DNA of 64,000 bases. Source: Diaphorobacter sp. HDW4A (GTDB lineage Bacteria; Pseudomonadota; Gammaproteobacteria; Burkholderiales; Burkholderiaceae_C). Both the position numbers and the translations under genes were made by a program. Below the pieces are notes generated by a model. That model ran no database searches, was not told the DNA's origin, and was given only the letters and a program-made list of their open reading frames with translations. Numbering within the stretch: position 1 is the first letter of the stretch; the number at the start of each line of letters is the position of its first letter. The stretch spans positions 5,470,501 through 5,534,500 of the forward strand of contig NZ_CP049910.1 of NCBI RefSeq assembly GCF_011305995.1, in the 5' to 3' direction. This document shows, one piece after another, positions 26,270-35,139 of this stretch.

Positions 26270-27477
26270 CGTGAGGGCTCCGTCGGCAGACCGCCCAACG
26301 CGATGATCCGCGCGTCTGCCAGCACCTGTATCTGGACTGCTTCGAGCCCTAGGCTGCCGAGCACCTGCCACGTGTGCTCGCCCACCTGCGGCGAGGGTAC
26401 AGGCGGCTCGCCATGGCATTTCCACGGTGTGGCGGACATGAGCATGTCGCCGAAGCCCGGTTGATGCAGGGTGTTGAACGTGGTGAGGTGCATGGCCTGC
26501 GGGTGGTCCACCACCTCCTGTGCCGTGCGCACGCGGGCATGCAGCACGCTGTGCTGTGTGAGCACGGCGGCAAGGTCATCCACCGTACGGGTCAGCACCA
26601 CGAGTGCCATTTCTGCGTGCAGTAGCTCGCGATGCTGCAGCCGCAGGTCGTTGGTGGCAAAGCGCGGATCGCTCTTCCAGTGTGGCAGGTCGAGCGCGCT
26701 GCAGATGCGCTCGAAGTGCTCGGTGTTGAGCGCAAGGATCGTGAGCTGGCCATCGGCCGCCTGAAAGATGCCATTCGGCGCGCTCACCGCCTGACGGGTC
26801 AGCTGCTTGGCGATCACCTCGTCCGAGATCATTGAAGACTGCAGCGCGCAGCACACGTTGAAGAGATTGAGTTCAACATGTGTGCCCCGGCCTGTCTTGA
26901 GTTTGTGCAGCAGCGCGGCCGTGCAGGCCTGCGCGGCGTACACGCCGGTGGCGATGTCAGCCAGCAGCAGACCCACGCGCTGCGGCGTGCCGCTCGCGTC
27001 GCGGTTGGTGTTCATCAGACCACTGTCGGCCTGCATGACGGAGTCAGTTGCGGGGTGCTCGGCAAACGGCCCATCGGCACCATAGCCGCTGATAGAGACG
27101 TAGACCGGATCGATCCCCTCTGCCGCAAGGCTTGCCGGGTCCAACCCGAGCCGCTGCATGACCTGCGGGCGAAAGCTCTGGATCACCACGTCTGTCTTTC
27201 TCGCGAGCTCCAGAATCAGGGCCTTGCCCTGCGGCTGGCGAGCGTCCACCGCCACGCTCAGCTTGCCGCTGTTGAAGGTGTTGGAGAGCGTGCTGTGGCC
27301 GTTTCTGGCAACGCCGACATGCCGGCCCCAGTCGCCTTGTGGCGGCTCGATCTTGATGACCTCGGCCCCCTGATGGCACAGCAACTGCGCGCAATACGGT
27401 CCGGCCACGCCCTGGCTCAGGTCGAGCACCTTGAATCCTGCGAGTGGGGAAAACCCCGCTGTTGACGGTGAGGTCAC
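26266..27477 (-). CDS. CaiB/BaiF family (class III) CoA-transferase
   Basis: 403 residues. It has the family features KVLDLSQGVAGPYCAQLL, VIKIEPPQGD, and the catalytic Asp174 in VGLLLADIATGVYAAQA, the residue that forms the aspartyl-CoA intermediate. It moves CoA between carboxylic acids. It is the first gene of a leftward operon with a quinone-oxidoreductase-type enzyme and a lost Bug receptor, suggesting uptake, activation and reduction of a carboxylate. A dyad upstream (27533-27547) may be its operator. Confidence 0.92.
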   Translation of the reverse strand: MTSPSTAGFSPLAGFKVLDLSQGVAGPYCAQLLCHQGAEVIKIEPPQGDWGRHVGVARNGHSTLSNTFNSGKLSVAVDARQPQGKALILELARKTDVVIQSFRPQVMQRLGLDPASLAAEGIDPVYVSISGYGADGPFAEHPATDSVMQADSGLMNTNRDASGTPQRVGLLLADIATGVYAAQACTAALLHKLKTGRGTHVELNLFNVCCALQSSMISDEVIAKQLTRQAVSAPNGIFQAADGQLTILALNTEHFERICSALDLPHWKSDPRFATNDLRLQHRELLHAEMALVVLTRTVDDLAAVLTQHSVLHARVRTAQEVVDHPQAMHLTTFNTLHQPGFGDMLMSATPWKCHGEPPVPSPQVGEHTWQVLGSLGLEAVQIQVLADARIIALGGLPTEPSR

Positions 27478-27532
27478 GTGTTGTCTCCTGCATGCGGTGA
27501 TCTCTGGACCTGCGGGCCTGAGTCGTTACCGT

Positions 27533-27547
27533 CTACCAACATGGTAG
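27533..27547. promoter_or_regulatory. Perfect dyad upstream of the CoA-transferase operon
   Basis: CTACCA-ACA-TGGTAG is a perfect six-base inverted repeat 56 bases before the CoA-transferase start. It has the size of a dimeric-regulator operator. No regulator gene is adjacent, so the binding protein is unknown. The rest of 27478-27647 shows nothing else. Confidence 0.45.
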
Positions 27548-27647
27548 GAGTTTGTGCGCGGGATGGGAACCCTCAATTCATTGCCGCATCCCGTGATCCA
27601 TACGGGATTCCAGCGAGCCCGAAGGCAGGGCGCTTGACGATGCGGTG

Positions 27648-27908
27648 TCAGTTGCTGCCGCGTGCGGCCTCGCGCTTCTGATCGCGCAGCATGAACAGAT
27701 AAAGACTCTCCACCTTCTCGCGCGCCCACGGCGTCTTGCGCAGGAACTTGAGGCTCGAGGCGACGCTCGGGTCGAGGTTGAAGCAGCGCACCGGAATGCG
27801 TTCACCCAGCTCGGCCCAGCCGAAGTAGTCGGCCAGATCGGTCACCATGCGTTCGAGGGTGACGCCGTGCAGGGGGTCGCGGGATCGGGGCTGTTCGGGA
27901 GTGGTCAT
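27648..27908 (-). CDS. VF530 family DNA-binding protein
   Basis: 86 residues from the ATG at 27908; a start six codons upstream is possible. The motifs [27 protein letters not shown] and [18 protein letters not shown] match the VF530 family (DUF2132), small basic proteins reported to bind DNA. Its role is not known. It is a single gene 37 bases... beyond which lies the truncated aldehyde dehydrogenase next to IS1071. The context gives no functional hint. Confidence 0.85.
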   Translation of the reverse strand: MTTPEQPRSRDPLHGVTLERMVTDLADYFGWAELGERIPVRCFNLDPSVASSLKFLRKTPWAREKVESLYLFMLRDQKREAARGSN

Positions 27909-27963
27909 GGCGCCATTGTCGTGCATTCGCGCGGCGCCATGGGCTTGTCGGGCCTCTCCGAAA

Positions 27964-28098
27964 TCAGAAGGGCAAGTGGCGTGGCGTCGTCTGCAGCGTG
28001 ATCCAGCGCAGCTCGGTGAAAGCGTCCACCCCGGCCTTGCCGCCGAACTTGCCGAAGCCCGATTGCTTCACGCCACCGAAGGGCATTTGCGCCTCGTC
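27964..28098 (-). pseudogene. Aldehyde dehydrogenase gene, 3' remnant cut by IS1071
   Basis: Forty-four codons that read [16 protein letters not shown], then [15 protein letters not shown] and a stop at 27964. This is the C-terminal end of an NAD-dependent aldehyde dehydrogenase of the aromatic or semialdehyde type. The gene is cut exactly where IS1071 begins (28099); the rest of it is not found on the far side of the element. It is therefore a remnant without function. Confidence 0.88.
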
Positions 28099-28204
28099 GG
28101 GGTCTCCTCGTTTTCAGTGCAATAAGTGACGGTACGCAAAGCTAGCACTGGCGCGGGGGTGGTCTGGGTAGACCGTTGATTTCATTGACTTTCCTGTTCG
28201 CTTT
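28099..28204 (+). repeat. IS1071 left terminal inverted repeat
   Basis: About 106 bases that pair with 31197-31302. Differences between arms are scattered single bases, for example GGTACGCAAAGC here against GGTACGAAAAGC in the other arm. Such unusually long ends bind the transposase. Confidence 0.93.
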
Positions 28205-28243
28205 GTAAACGGGTATGGTGGCCTCCCACTTTTGAGGTTCACG

Positions 28244-31159
28244 ATGCAGGGTTGGCACACAACGTTTTTGGGGATGCGTGGGCTCCCCCGCGATATCAGC
28301 GACTTCGAGATGAAGGCATTTTTCACCTTCGATGGTGCCGAGCGCGACGCAATCAATGCACGCCGAGGTGATTCCCACAAGCTTGGTCTGGCGCTCCATA
28401 TTGGTTTCCTGCGCATGAGTGGGCGTTTGCTCGGTGCCTTTCGGGTAATTCCAGTAGCCTTGTGGCGCCACCTTGGCAACGAGCTTGGCATTGCAGCACC
28501 AGAAGTCGCCTCGCTGAGAGCCATGTATGAACGCGGGCGCACGCTATTCGATCACCAACAAGTAGCCTGCACGGTCCTTGGATTCCAGTGGATGAGCGAG
28601 CACCAGCGCCGCTCACTGGTACGTGAACTGCGCGACGAAGTGGCGCGCTGCGCCGACCGCGATCAGCTACTCGTGCGGGCGCGTCAATGGCTGTACAAGA
28701 ACAAGCTGGTGATCGTGCACGAGCGGGCAATTCGGACACTGATTGCGGCGGCACTTGCCCAGCTTGAAGTTGAAACAGGCACCGCCATCGCCGCCAGCGT
28801 TGATCCAGCAACACTTGATCGCTGGCGAGCCTCAGTTTCAGAGCTGCGCCCAGATGGACAAACCCAGCAGAGTTGGCTATGGGCTGCACCGGCGAAACAC
28901 TCAACCCGCCAAATCAGCGAGGTACTGGAGCGCATCGACCTGCTTTACACGCTGGACGTTCATAAGCACCTGGCAGACATCCCCGATCTCATCTTGCGCC
29001 GCTACGCGCGCCGACTTGTCTCCAGGCCGCCCTCAGCCGGAGCCAAGATCAAAGAGCCAGCGCGCACCGTGGAGGTCGCATGCTTTCTTCGGTATTGCCT
29101 GTTCACCACCACAGACCAGTTGATCCTTATGGTGCAGCGCCGGATCGCCGATCTGTGGCGTCAGGCTGCCGCCGATGTCCCCGCTACCGTCAATTGGGCC
29201 GCAATGTACAAAACGCTGCTCGGCGAACTTGTTGCCTTGAGCGCGCAAGGTGCGGTGCCAGATGCTGAGTTGCGTGCCCGTCTTGAAGCCTTGATCACCG
29301 AAACCCAGAAACGCAAACCACCGAGCAGGGCCTCCCTGGTCCGCGAGGGATTGATTGATGGAATTCGCCCCGTGCGGTCGTTGCTCGTCGCCATTGCAAA
29401 GCTGCCCTGGCAGGCCACCGGCGAGCATCCTGCCATCGAGTACCTTGCCAAGCTGCAAGCTTTATATCTCAAAGGATCCAGAAAGCTGCCAGTTGAAGTG
29501 GTGGCACCAAGTCTGGGAATGATCTGGCAGGTTTCGATCTCCAGCCCAGACCGGGAACGGGCGTTTCAGGCGTTGGAGGTGGCCACCCTGTTTGCCCTGC
29601 GCCGCGCGGTGCGCAATGGCTCGGTCTGGATTGAGCACAGCCTGAGCTTTCGGGGTCGTGCGCGCTTGTTCTTCACGGACGAGCGTTGGCAGGCAGAGTC
29701 CAAGAAACACTATGCCCGTCTATCGTTACCCAGCAAGGCTGCCACTTTCTTGAAGCCTTTGCTGGCCAGAGTAACTGCCGGTGTCGATGCGGTGGCCGCT
29801 GCAGCCCGCAGTGGCGTACTGCGCGTGGATGATGAACTCCATTTGTCGCCATTGCCCGCAGAGGACGAAGACCCAGAAGTGACCAAGCTGCGCGCGGCTT
29901 TGGGTCACCGCATCGGTGAGGTTCAATTGCCGGAAGTGATTCTGGCCGTTGACGCCCAGGTGCGCTTTAGCTGGATCATGCTCGGACGTGAGCCGCGCTC
30001 TACCGACGAGCTGCTGATGGTCTATGCCGGCATCATGGCCCACGGCACCAGTCTGACTGCGGTCGAATGCGCGCGCATGATTCCGCAATTGTCTGCCACC
30101 AGCATTCGCCAGGCCATGCGCTGGGCGCGGGACGAACGGCGTCTGAGCCAGGCCTGCCAGGCTGTGCTGGAATTCATGCAGCGACACCCGATTGCCGCCA
30201 CCTGGGGGCGGTCCGATTTGGCATCTTCTGACATGATGAGCATGGAGACCACCAAACGGGTGTGGCAAGCCCGGCTTGATCCTCGGCGCAACACACCTTC
30301 CATTGGAATCTACTCCCATGTAAAAGACCGGTGGGGCATCTTCCATGCGCAGCCCTTTGTGCTCAATGAGCGCCAGGCGGGCGTGGCCATTGAAGGTGTC
30401 ATCCGCCAAGAAAAGCTGGAGACCAGCCAGCTTGCTGTGGATACCCATGGCTACACCGACTTTGCCATGTCACATGCCCGTTTGCTTGGTTTTGATCTTT
30501 GCCCGCGGTTGAAGGAACTCAAACAGCGCCACCTCTTTGTGCCACGCGGCACCAAAGTGCCCGCAGAAATCGCTGCGGTGTGCGAAGCCAATGTCGACGT
30601 CGCTTTGATCGAAAAGCATTGGGATAGTCTGGTGCACCTGGCAGCCTCGGTCATGAGCGGACATGCCAGTGCGGTGGCAGCTCTTGCGCGGTTCGGTTCT
30701 GCCGCCCAGGGCGATCCAATCTATGAGGCTGGCGTGCAATTGGGGCGGTTGCTGCGTACGGCGTTTTTGGCTGACTACTTTGTCAAGGACGCTTTCAGGA
30801 ACGAGTTGCGCCGGGTGCTCAATCGGGGCGAGGCTGTTAACGCCCTCAAGCGCGCCATTTATACCGGCCGGATCAGCCCGGCGCAGGCCAAACGTGTCGA
30901 TGAAATGCAGGCTGTGGCCGATGCGTTGAGCCTGATGGCCAACATCGTGATGGCGTGGAATACCTCACAGATGCAGGCGGTCCTGGATCGCTGGTCGAAC
31001 CGCCGCCAGGTCATTCCACCGGAACTGATCGGGAAGATTGCGCCCACCAGGCTGGAGAGCATCAACTTGCGGGGTGTGTTTCGCTTCCCGGTTGACCGCT
31101 ATGCTGACCAAATCCTGCCTTCGCGGCCAAATGCATCGATAACTGGCACCAATGGATGA
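28244..31159 (+). CDS. tnpA: IS1071 transposase, Tn3 family
   Basis: 971 residues from the ATG at 28244; an in-frame TTG at 28232 is less likely. The N-terminal DNA-binding region begins MQGWHTTFLGMRGLPRDI. The DDE catalytic triad is recognisable: Asp663 in SSDMMSMET, Asp733 in AVDTHGYTD, and Glu863 in NRGEAVNALKRAI. It is full length with no visible lesion, so the element may still move. It catalyses replicative transposition, giving cointegrates that need host recombination to resolve because IS1071 has no resolvase. Confidence 0.97.
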   Translation: MQGWHTTFLGMRGLPRDISDFEMKAFFTFDGAERDAINARRGDSHKLGLALHIGFLRMSGRLLGAFRVIPVALWRHLGNELGIAAPEVASLRAMYERGRTLFDHQQVACTVLGFQWMSEHQRRSLVRELRDEVARCADRDQLLVRARQWLYKNKLVIVHERAIRTLIAAALAQLEVETGTAIAASVDPATLDRWRASVSELRPDGQTQQSWLWAAPAKHSTRQISEVLERIDLLYTLDVHKHLADIPDLILRRYARRLVSRPPSAGAKIKEPARTVEVACFLRYCLFTTTDQLILMVQRRIADLWRQAAADVPATVNWAAMYKTLLGELVALSAQGAVPDAELRARLEALITETQKRKPPSRASLVREGLIDGIRPVRSLLVAIAKLPWQATGEHPAIEYLAKLQALYLKGSRKLPVEVVAPSLGMIWQVSISSPDRERAFQALEVATLFALRRAVRNGSVWIEHSLSFRGRARLFFTDERWQAESKKHYARLSLPSKAATFLKPLLARVTAGVDAVAAAARSGVLRVDDELHLSPLPAEDEDPEVTKLRAALGHRIGEVQLPEVILAVDAQVRFSWIMLGREPRSTDELLMVYAGIMAHGTSLTAVECARMIPQLSATSIRQAMRWARDERRLSQACQAVLEFMQRHPIAATWGRSDLASSDMMSMETTKRVWQARLDPRRNTPSIGIYSHVKDRWGIFHAQPFVLNERQAGVAIEGVIRQEKLETSQLAVDTHGYTDFAMSHARLLGFDLCPRLKELKQRHLFVPRGTKVPAEIAAVCEANVDVALIEKHWDSLVHLAASVMSGHASAVAALARFGSAAQGDPIYEAGVQLGRLLRTAFLADYFVKDAFRNELRRVLNRGEAVNALKRAIYTGRISPAQAKRVDEMQAVADALSLMANIVMAWNTSQMQAVLDRWSNRRQVIPPELIGKIAPTRLESINLRGVFRFPVDRYADQILPSRPNASITGTNG

Positions 31160-31196
31160 AACCGACCACGGTTTGACGCCACGAATCGCAGATTTG

Positions 31197-31302
31197 AAAG
31201 TGAACAGGAAAGTCAATGAAATCAACGATCTACCAACACCACCTCCGCGCCAGTGCTAGCTTTTCGTACCGTCACTTATTGCACTGAAAACGAGGAGACC
31301 CC
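31197..31302 (-). repeat. IS1071 right terminal inverted repeat
   Basis: Inverted partner of 28099-28204. It ends GAGGAGACCCC at 31302 and is directly followed by codons of the truncated Bug gene. Confidence 0.93.
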
Positions 31303-31599
31303 GAAAAAGCCAGCGGGCTTGCACCCGGCGTGAAGACGGTGGCCGAGCAGGGCTACCCGGGCTACGAGGTGATTGCGTGGAACGCGCTCTATGCACCGCG
31401 CGGCACGCCGGCGCAGGTGATCGCCACCGTCAACGCGGCGATGAACAAGGCCCTCGCGCGGCCCGAGACGCGTCAGCGCCTGCTGGAGCTGGGCTTCGAG
31501 CCTGCAGGTGGTGCGCCCGGCGATCTGGCGACGTTCGCCAAATCGGAGCGCACCAAATGGGCGCCCGTCATCAAGAGTGCAGGGCTGAAGGCAGACTGA
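31303..31599 (+). pseudogene. Bug (TctC-like) protein gene, 3' remnant cut by IS1071
   Basis: The frame is open from the IS1071 boundary to the stop at 31599 and reads LAPGVKTVAEQGYPGYEV, then APRGTPAQVIATVNAAMN and the usual family C-terminus ERTKWAPVIKSAGLKAD. About the last 98 residues of a Bug receptor remain; the first two thirds are missing. It has no own start, though a GTG at 31330 could be used spuriously. It converges on the IclR gene. Confidence 0.9.
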
Positions 31600-31618
31600 A
31601 GGTCGTTTGAAAAAAAGA

Positions 31619-32464
31619 TCAGGGCAGAGCGCCCGCGAGTTGACGCGCTTCCTGCAGCATCCTGGCTGCCAGCGCATTGACAGCGGAAGGATCCAGATGG
31701 CTGGACAGACCCACCGACGCGAGCGTGTGGGTCATGCGCCCGGACTGCCCGATCACCGGAACCGCCACCGCCGTCATGCCATTGATGAAGTGGTCGCGAT
31801 CCATGCTCCAGCCCAACGCGCGGGCCTGCTCGATCTCGCTTTTCCACTGATCGAACGTGGGCGCGTTGTCCCACTCGATCTTGTCAAACCGCTTGCGCAG
31901 TTGCGACCAGGTCTCGCCGTTGTGCGCCGCGATCAGCCGCCCGGTCGCGCTGACGAGTGAGTTGAACTGGCTGCCCACATCGGTGTGAAAGCGAAACGGC
32001 TGGTCCGAGCGCGACAGCGCCAACACCACGGCCGACTGCACGCCGGTCACCTCCACGCCCATCGCCGTCACACCACTGTGCGCGGCAAGGCGATCAAGCG
32101 CCGGTTGCACCAGCTGCGCAAAACTGCCACCGCCCAGCACGCTGCGTGCCAGACTGATCATGCCGCTACCGAGCGCATAGCGCTTGGTGGAGGGATCGAC
32201 CGTCACCAGCCCTTCGCTCACCAGCACCCGCAGAATATGCAGGCAGGTGCTCGGGATCAGCTCCAGCGCATCAGCAATCGCTTTCACCCCCATGGGCTGC
32301 TTGGTGTCGCCCAGCAGGCGCAGGATGGCAATGGTGCGGCTCACTGCAGGCACGGGGCGCACGCGCGTGCCGCGCGGTGCCTTGTTGCTCGTGGCGGCTG
32401 TTGTCGTTGCCACCGCTTCATTGCCGGAGACACCGGAAGATTTCGTCGTGCGCTGAGTTGCCAT
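31619..32464 (-). CDS. IclR family transcriptional regulator
   Basis: 281 residues. A Thr/Ser-rich tail is followed by the winged helix-turn-helix (about residues 38-100: AILRLLGDTKQPMGVKAIAD, then LELIPSTCLHILRVL) and an IclR effector domain, whose small-molecule pocket is in the last 170 residues. IclR proteins regulate catabolic operons of carboxylic and aromatic acids. It is convergent with the truncated Bug gene, which may once have belonged to its target operon. A thioesterase gene is 43 bases upstream on the same strand. Confidence 0.92.
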   Translation of the reverse strand: MATQRTTKSSGVSGNEAVATTTAATSNKAPRGTRVRPVPAVSRTIAILRLLGDTKQPMGVKAIADALELIPSTCLHILRVLVSEGLVTVDPSTKRYALGSGMISLARSVLGGGSFAQLVQPALDRLAAHSGVTAMGVEVTGVQSAVVLALSRSDQPFRFHTDVGSQFNSLVSATGRLIAAHNGETWSQLRKRFDKIEWDNAPTFDQWKSEIEQARALGWSMDRDHFINGMTAVAVPVIGQSGRMTHTLASVGLSSHLDPSAVNALAARMLQEARQLAGALP

Positions 32465-32507
32465 GAACGTCGGAAGATTGGGTCTGAATTGGGGTCTGAA
32501 TGAATGC

Positions 32508-32957
32508 TCAGGTGCGGGCCGCAGCCATTATCTTCATGACCGCCTGCGTCGTCGCCGAGAGCGTGCCATTCACCACCATTTCACCATAGAGAAACATCAG
32601 ACTGCGCGAGCGGCTGTTCACCTTCACCCGCACCTCGGCAAACTGCCCCTCGGCCACCGGTGCGAGAAAGTGCGTGTCGAGCTGCACTGTCAGGCACGGC
32701 AACCTGCCAGCCGTTTCCCATGCCACGGCGCTGATTGCGTGATCAAGCAAGCTGGTCGTCACCCCGCCATGCATCACGCCAGCAGGGTTGAGATGCTTGC
32801 TCTCGCACAGCAGACCGTAGGCCCAACCCTCGGGCTCTTTGCGCGTCCACATGGGGCCGATCTGACCGATGTGGCCGGGGAGATCGCGGGGTTTCCATTG
32901 GAGAGATTCGAGGTGCGCCGCAGTGGTGATTGAGCCTGTGGAGTTCATGCCTTGCAT
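32508..32957 (-). CDS. PaaI-type hotdog thioesterase
   Basis: 149 residues (start 32957, or 32948 three codons later). A single hotdog domain with the motif HLNPAGVMHGGVTTSLLDHA, in which the Asn/Gly/Asp cluster forms the acyl-CoA site. These enzymes hydrolyse acyl-CoA thioesters, often aromatic ones, and act as tetramers. Probably co-transcribed with the downstream IclR gene. The substrate is not determinable. Confidence 0.88.
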   Translation of the reverse strand: MQGMNSTGSITTAAHLESLQWKPRDLPGHIGQIGPMWTRKEPEGWAYGLLCESKHLNPAGVMHGGVTTSLLDHAISAVAWETAGRLPCLTVQLDTHFLAPVAEGQFAEVRVKVNSRSRSLMFLYGEMVVNGTLSATTQAVMKIMAAART

Positions 32958-32975
32958 TCTGGCTCAAGATCGATT

Positions 32976-33938
32976 TTATGGCGCAGATTCCAGTGTGTGG
33001 GCATGCTCTGTGCGACCGACCGTTTTGGCGATGTTCACAAAGTCGTTCACGGTCTCTGAGTAGATATCTCGGTTCCAGAGAACGCCCACGGCGCCGAATT
33101 TGATGATGCGATCAATCTCGATGTGCTGCAGTGTGCCTTGTGCCACTTGGTACCGGGTCATTTCTGCGGAACAGATTCCGATGTAGTCCCCTCGATTGAG
33201 CATGGCGAGCAACGTTGTGATCGCTGCCGTTTCCACCTTGGGTTGAAGCCAGGGGACCCCCGCATCCACCAGTGCCGAGTCGAGTTGGCTGCGCATCGAG
33301 GTTCCGTGCGGAGGTACGACCCAGTTCTCGTCGATCAACTCGCTGAGGAGGTGGTGCGATTGCGTTCCCCAATGTCTGCTGCCCCGTCCCGCGACGACGC
33401 ATACCTCGTCATCAAAGAGGACTTCGTGGTTGAGGGTGATGTGCTGCGCACGCGCATCGATCGTTCCCATCACCACGTCCAGCTCCCCGCGCGTGAGACG
33501 TTCCAGCAGCGTGTTGAAAGGCTCTTCCGTCACCATGACCGCGACTGACGGATGCACGGCATGGAACAGGGTGATGGTCGATGGCAGCAAGGAGGCCATG
33601 CCCGCCCAGACGCTGCCCACATGCAGCCGGGAAGCCTTGCCCTGCGCCGCGGCATGAAGCTCCTGTCCGATTCGGGATACGTCGCCGAGCACGCTGATGG
33701 CGAGCCGTTTCATCAGCTGCCCGGCAGGCGTCAGCTCCAGCTGCCGACCTCGAACCACGATGGGAGCGCCAACCAGACTTTCCATTTCTGCGAGCCAATG
33801 TGACATCGCCGATTGGGTCAAATGCAGTCGTGCTGCAGCCTCGGTCAGAGTCCCCGCCTTTTCAAGCACCAACAGCGATTCCAGATGCCGGACTTTCAGC
33901 CGTCGAGCCCAGGCAAATCCATCGGCCAAGTCACGCAT
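32976..33938 (-). CDS. LysR family transcriptional regulator
   Basis: 320 residues from the ATG at 33938, preceded by AGGAA; a TTG two codons upstream also exists. The helix-turn-helix is AGTLTEAAARLHLTQSAMSHW; the linker and periplasmic-binding-like effector domain follow. It diverges from the Bug/CocE-hydrolase genes over 209 bases, in which half-sites ATTTCA (33967) and TGAAAT (34002) are seen. It is probably the activator of those two genes, with the receptor's ligand or the hydrolase product as effector; this is inference from gene order. Confidence 0.9.
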   Translation of the reverse strand: MRDLADGFAWARRLKVRHLESLLVLEKAGTLTEAAARLHLTQSAMSHWLAEMESLVGAPIVVRGRQLELTPAGQLMKRLAISVLGDVSRIGQELHAAAQGKASRLHVGSVWAGMASLLPSTITLFHAVHPSVAVMVTEEPFNTLLERLTRGELDVVMGTIDARAQHITLNHEVLFDDEVCVVAGRGSRHWGTQSHHLLSELIDENWVVPPHGTSMRSQLDSALVDAGVPWLQPKVETAAITTLLAMLNRGDYIGICSAEMTRYQVAQGTLQHIEIDRIIKFGAVGVLWNRDIYSETVNDFVNIAKTVGRTEHAHTLESAP

Positions 33939-34147
33939 GAGCAATTCCTAATGAGGGTATCGATTAATTTCAGTAGCACTGGGCGGCATTGCTGCGAATA
34001 ATGAAATCCATCTGCTGCAGCCGATGCTTCTTGGGAAAAGGTACACATTCACATAGCCGTTGATGAGGACATGCGTCTACAAGCTTATGGGGGCGTGCAT
34101 GGATACCGATTCGAATTTTGTTTCTATCAAGGGTTCAAGAGGGGCAT

Positions 34148-35131
34148 ATGTTTAGCGAGGGTATTCGACGACGTGAATTGATGGCTTTGGCAGCCATCTC
34201 GGGCTTGGCGACACGGCCTGTGTTCGCCCAGGATTTTCCAACGAAGCCAATCAGACTGGTGGTTCCGCAAGGGCCGGGCTCAGGCGCAGACGCCACGGGA
34301 CGACAGCTGGCGGAATTTCTGGCGAGACATCTCAACGGTTCGGTGGTGGTGGACAACAAGCCGGGCGCGAACGGCATTCTGGCCGCTTCCGTGGTGGCAA
34401 AGGAGAAGCCTGATGGATACACGGTATTTCTCACCAGTGTTTCCATCGCGAGCTTCAACCAGCATCTGTACAAGAAGGTGCCATACGACGCGTTGAACGA
34501 TTTCACGTATATCGCGCCCGTGGCGGATGCCAGCTTCATGGTGATCGCGAGCAAGAGCAGCGGAATCAAAAACTGGGCCGACTTCGTTGTCAAGGCAAAG
34601 CAGTCGCCGGGAAAGCTGACGTTCGCCAGCGGTGGTCTTGGAAATTCGACGCATCTCTACATGGAGAAGATCGCACGCGATCTCGGACTCGATCTTCGGC
34701 ATATTCCATACAAGGGCTCGGGGCCCGCGCTGCTTTCCGTCGTTTCCGGAGAAACGGATCTGATGTGCGTGACCACGGTGACCGCTCTCCCGCAATACGA
34801 GGCCGGTACGGTCATCGCATTGGCACAGTCCGGCGACAAGCGCGCCAGCCGCATGGCAGACATTCCGCTGATCAAGGAACTCGCGCCGGGTGTTCCGGCA
34901 CTGCCGGGTTGGTATGCCTTGGTGGGGCCTGCAGGAATGGCGTCTGATGTTGTCAAGAAAATGTCCTCGGCCGTTTCGGCATTTCTTGAAGATGAGCAGA
35001 ACAAGAAGAAGCTGAACGAGCAATTTCTGTTCCCGATTCCTGGCAGCAGCGAGCAGATCAAGGCACGCGCCGCTCAGGAATCAAAAGTCTGGGGCGATCT
35101 GATCAAGACGCTGAACATTACGCTGGATTGA
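34148..35131 (+). CDS. Bug family (TctC-like) periplasmic substrate-binding protein
   Basis: 327 residues from the ATG at 34148, which has AGAGGGG at the right distance; an upstream start (34118) is rejected. The signal peptide has RRRELMALAAISGL and ends in VFAQ. The family motifs are RLVVPQGPGSGADATGR, VVDNKPGANG and HIPYKGSGPALLS. No membrane partner is nearby. Directly followed by a secreted-type or cytoplasmic CocE hydrolase gene (8 bases), so ligand and hydrolase substrate are likely the same or related. Confidence 0.93.
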   Translation: MFSEGIRRRELMALAAISGLATRPVFAQDFPTKPIRLVVPQGPGSGADATGRQLAEFLARHLNGSVVVDNKPGANGILAASVVAKEKPDGYTVFLTSVSIASFNQHLYKKVPYDALNDFTYIAPVADASFMVIASKSSGIKNWADFVVKAKQSPGKLTFASGGLGNSTHLYMEKIARDLGLDLRHIPYKGSGPALLSVVSGETDLMCVTTVTALPQYEAGTVIALAQSGDKRASRMADIPLIKELAPGVPALPGWYALVGPAGMASDVVKKMSSAVSAFLEDEQNKKKLNEQFLFPIPGSSEQIKARAAQESKVWGDLIKTLNITLD

Positions 35132-35139
35132 GTACATAC

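Larger units (their letters stand above)
28099..31302 (+). mobile_element. IS1071 (Tn3 family), complete
   Basis: The element is 3204 bp, the known length of IS1071. It begins GGGGTCTCCTCGTTTTCAGT and ends with the inverted copy. The long terminal repeats are roughly 106-110 bp with a few mismatches. A single transposase gene of 971 codons fills the interior and no resolvase is present, as expected for IS1071. The five bases next to each end differ (TCGTC on the left, GAAAA on the right), so there is no target-site duplication. The flanking genes also differ. IS1071 commonly bounds catabolic composite transposons in Comamonadaceae. Confidence 0.96.
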
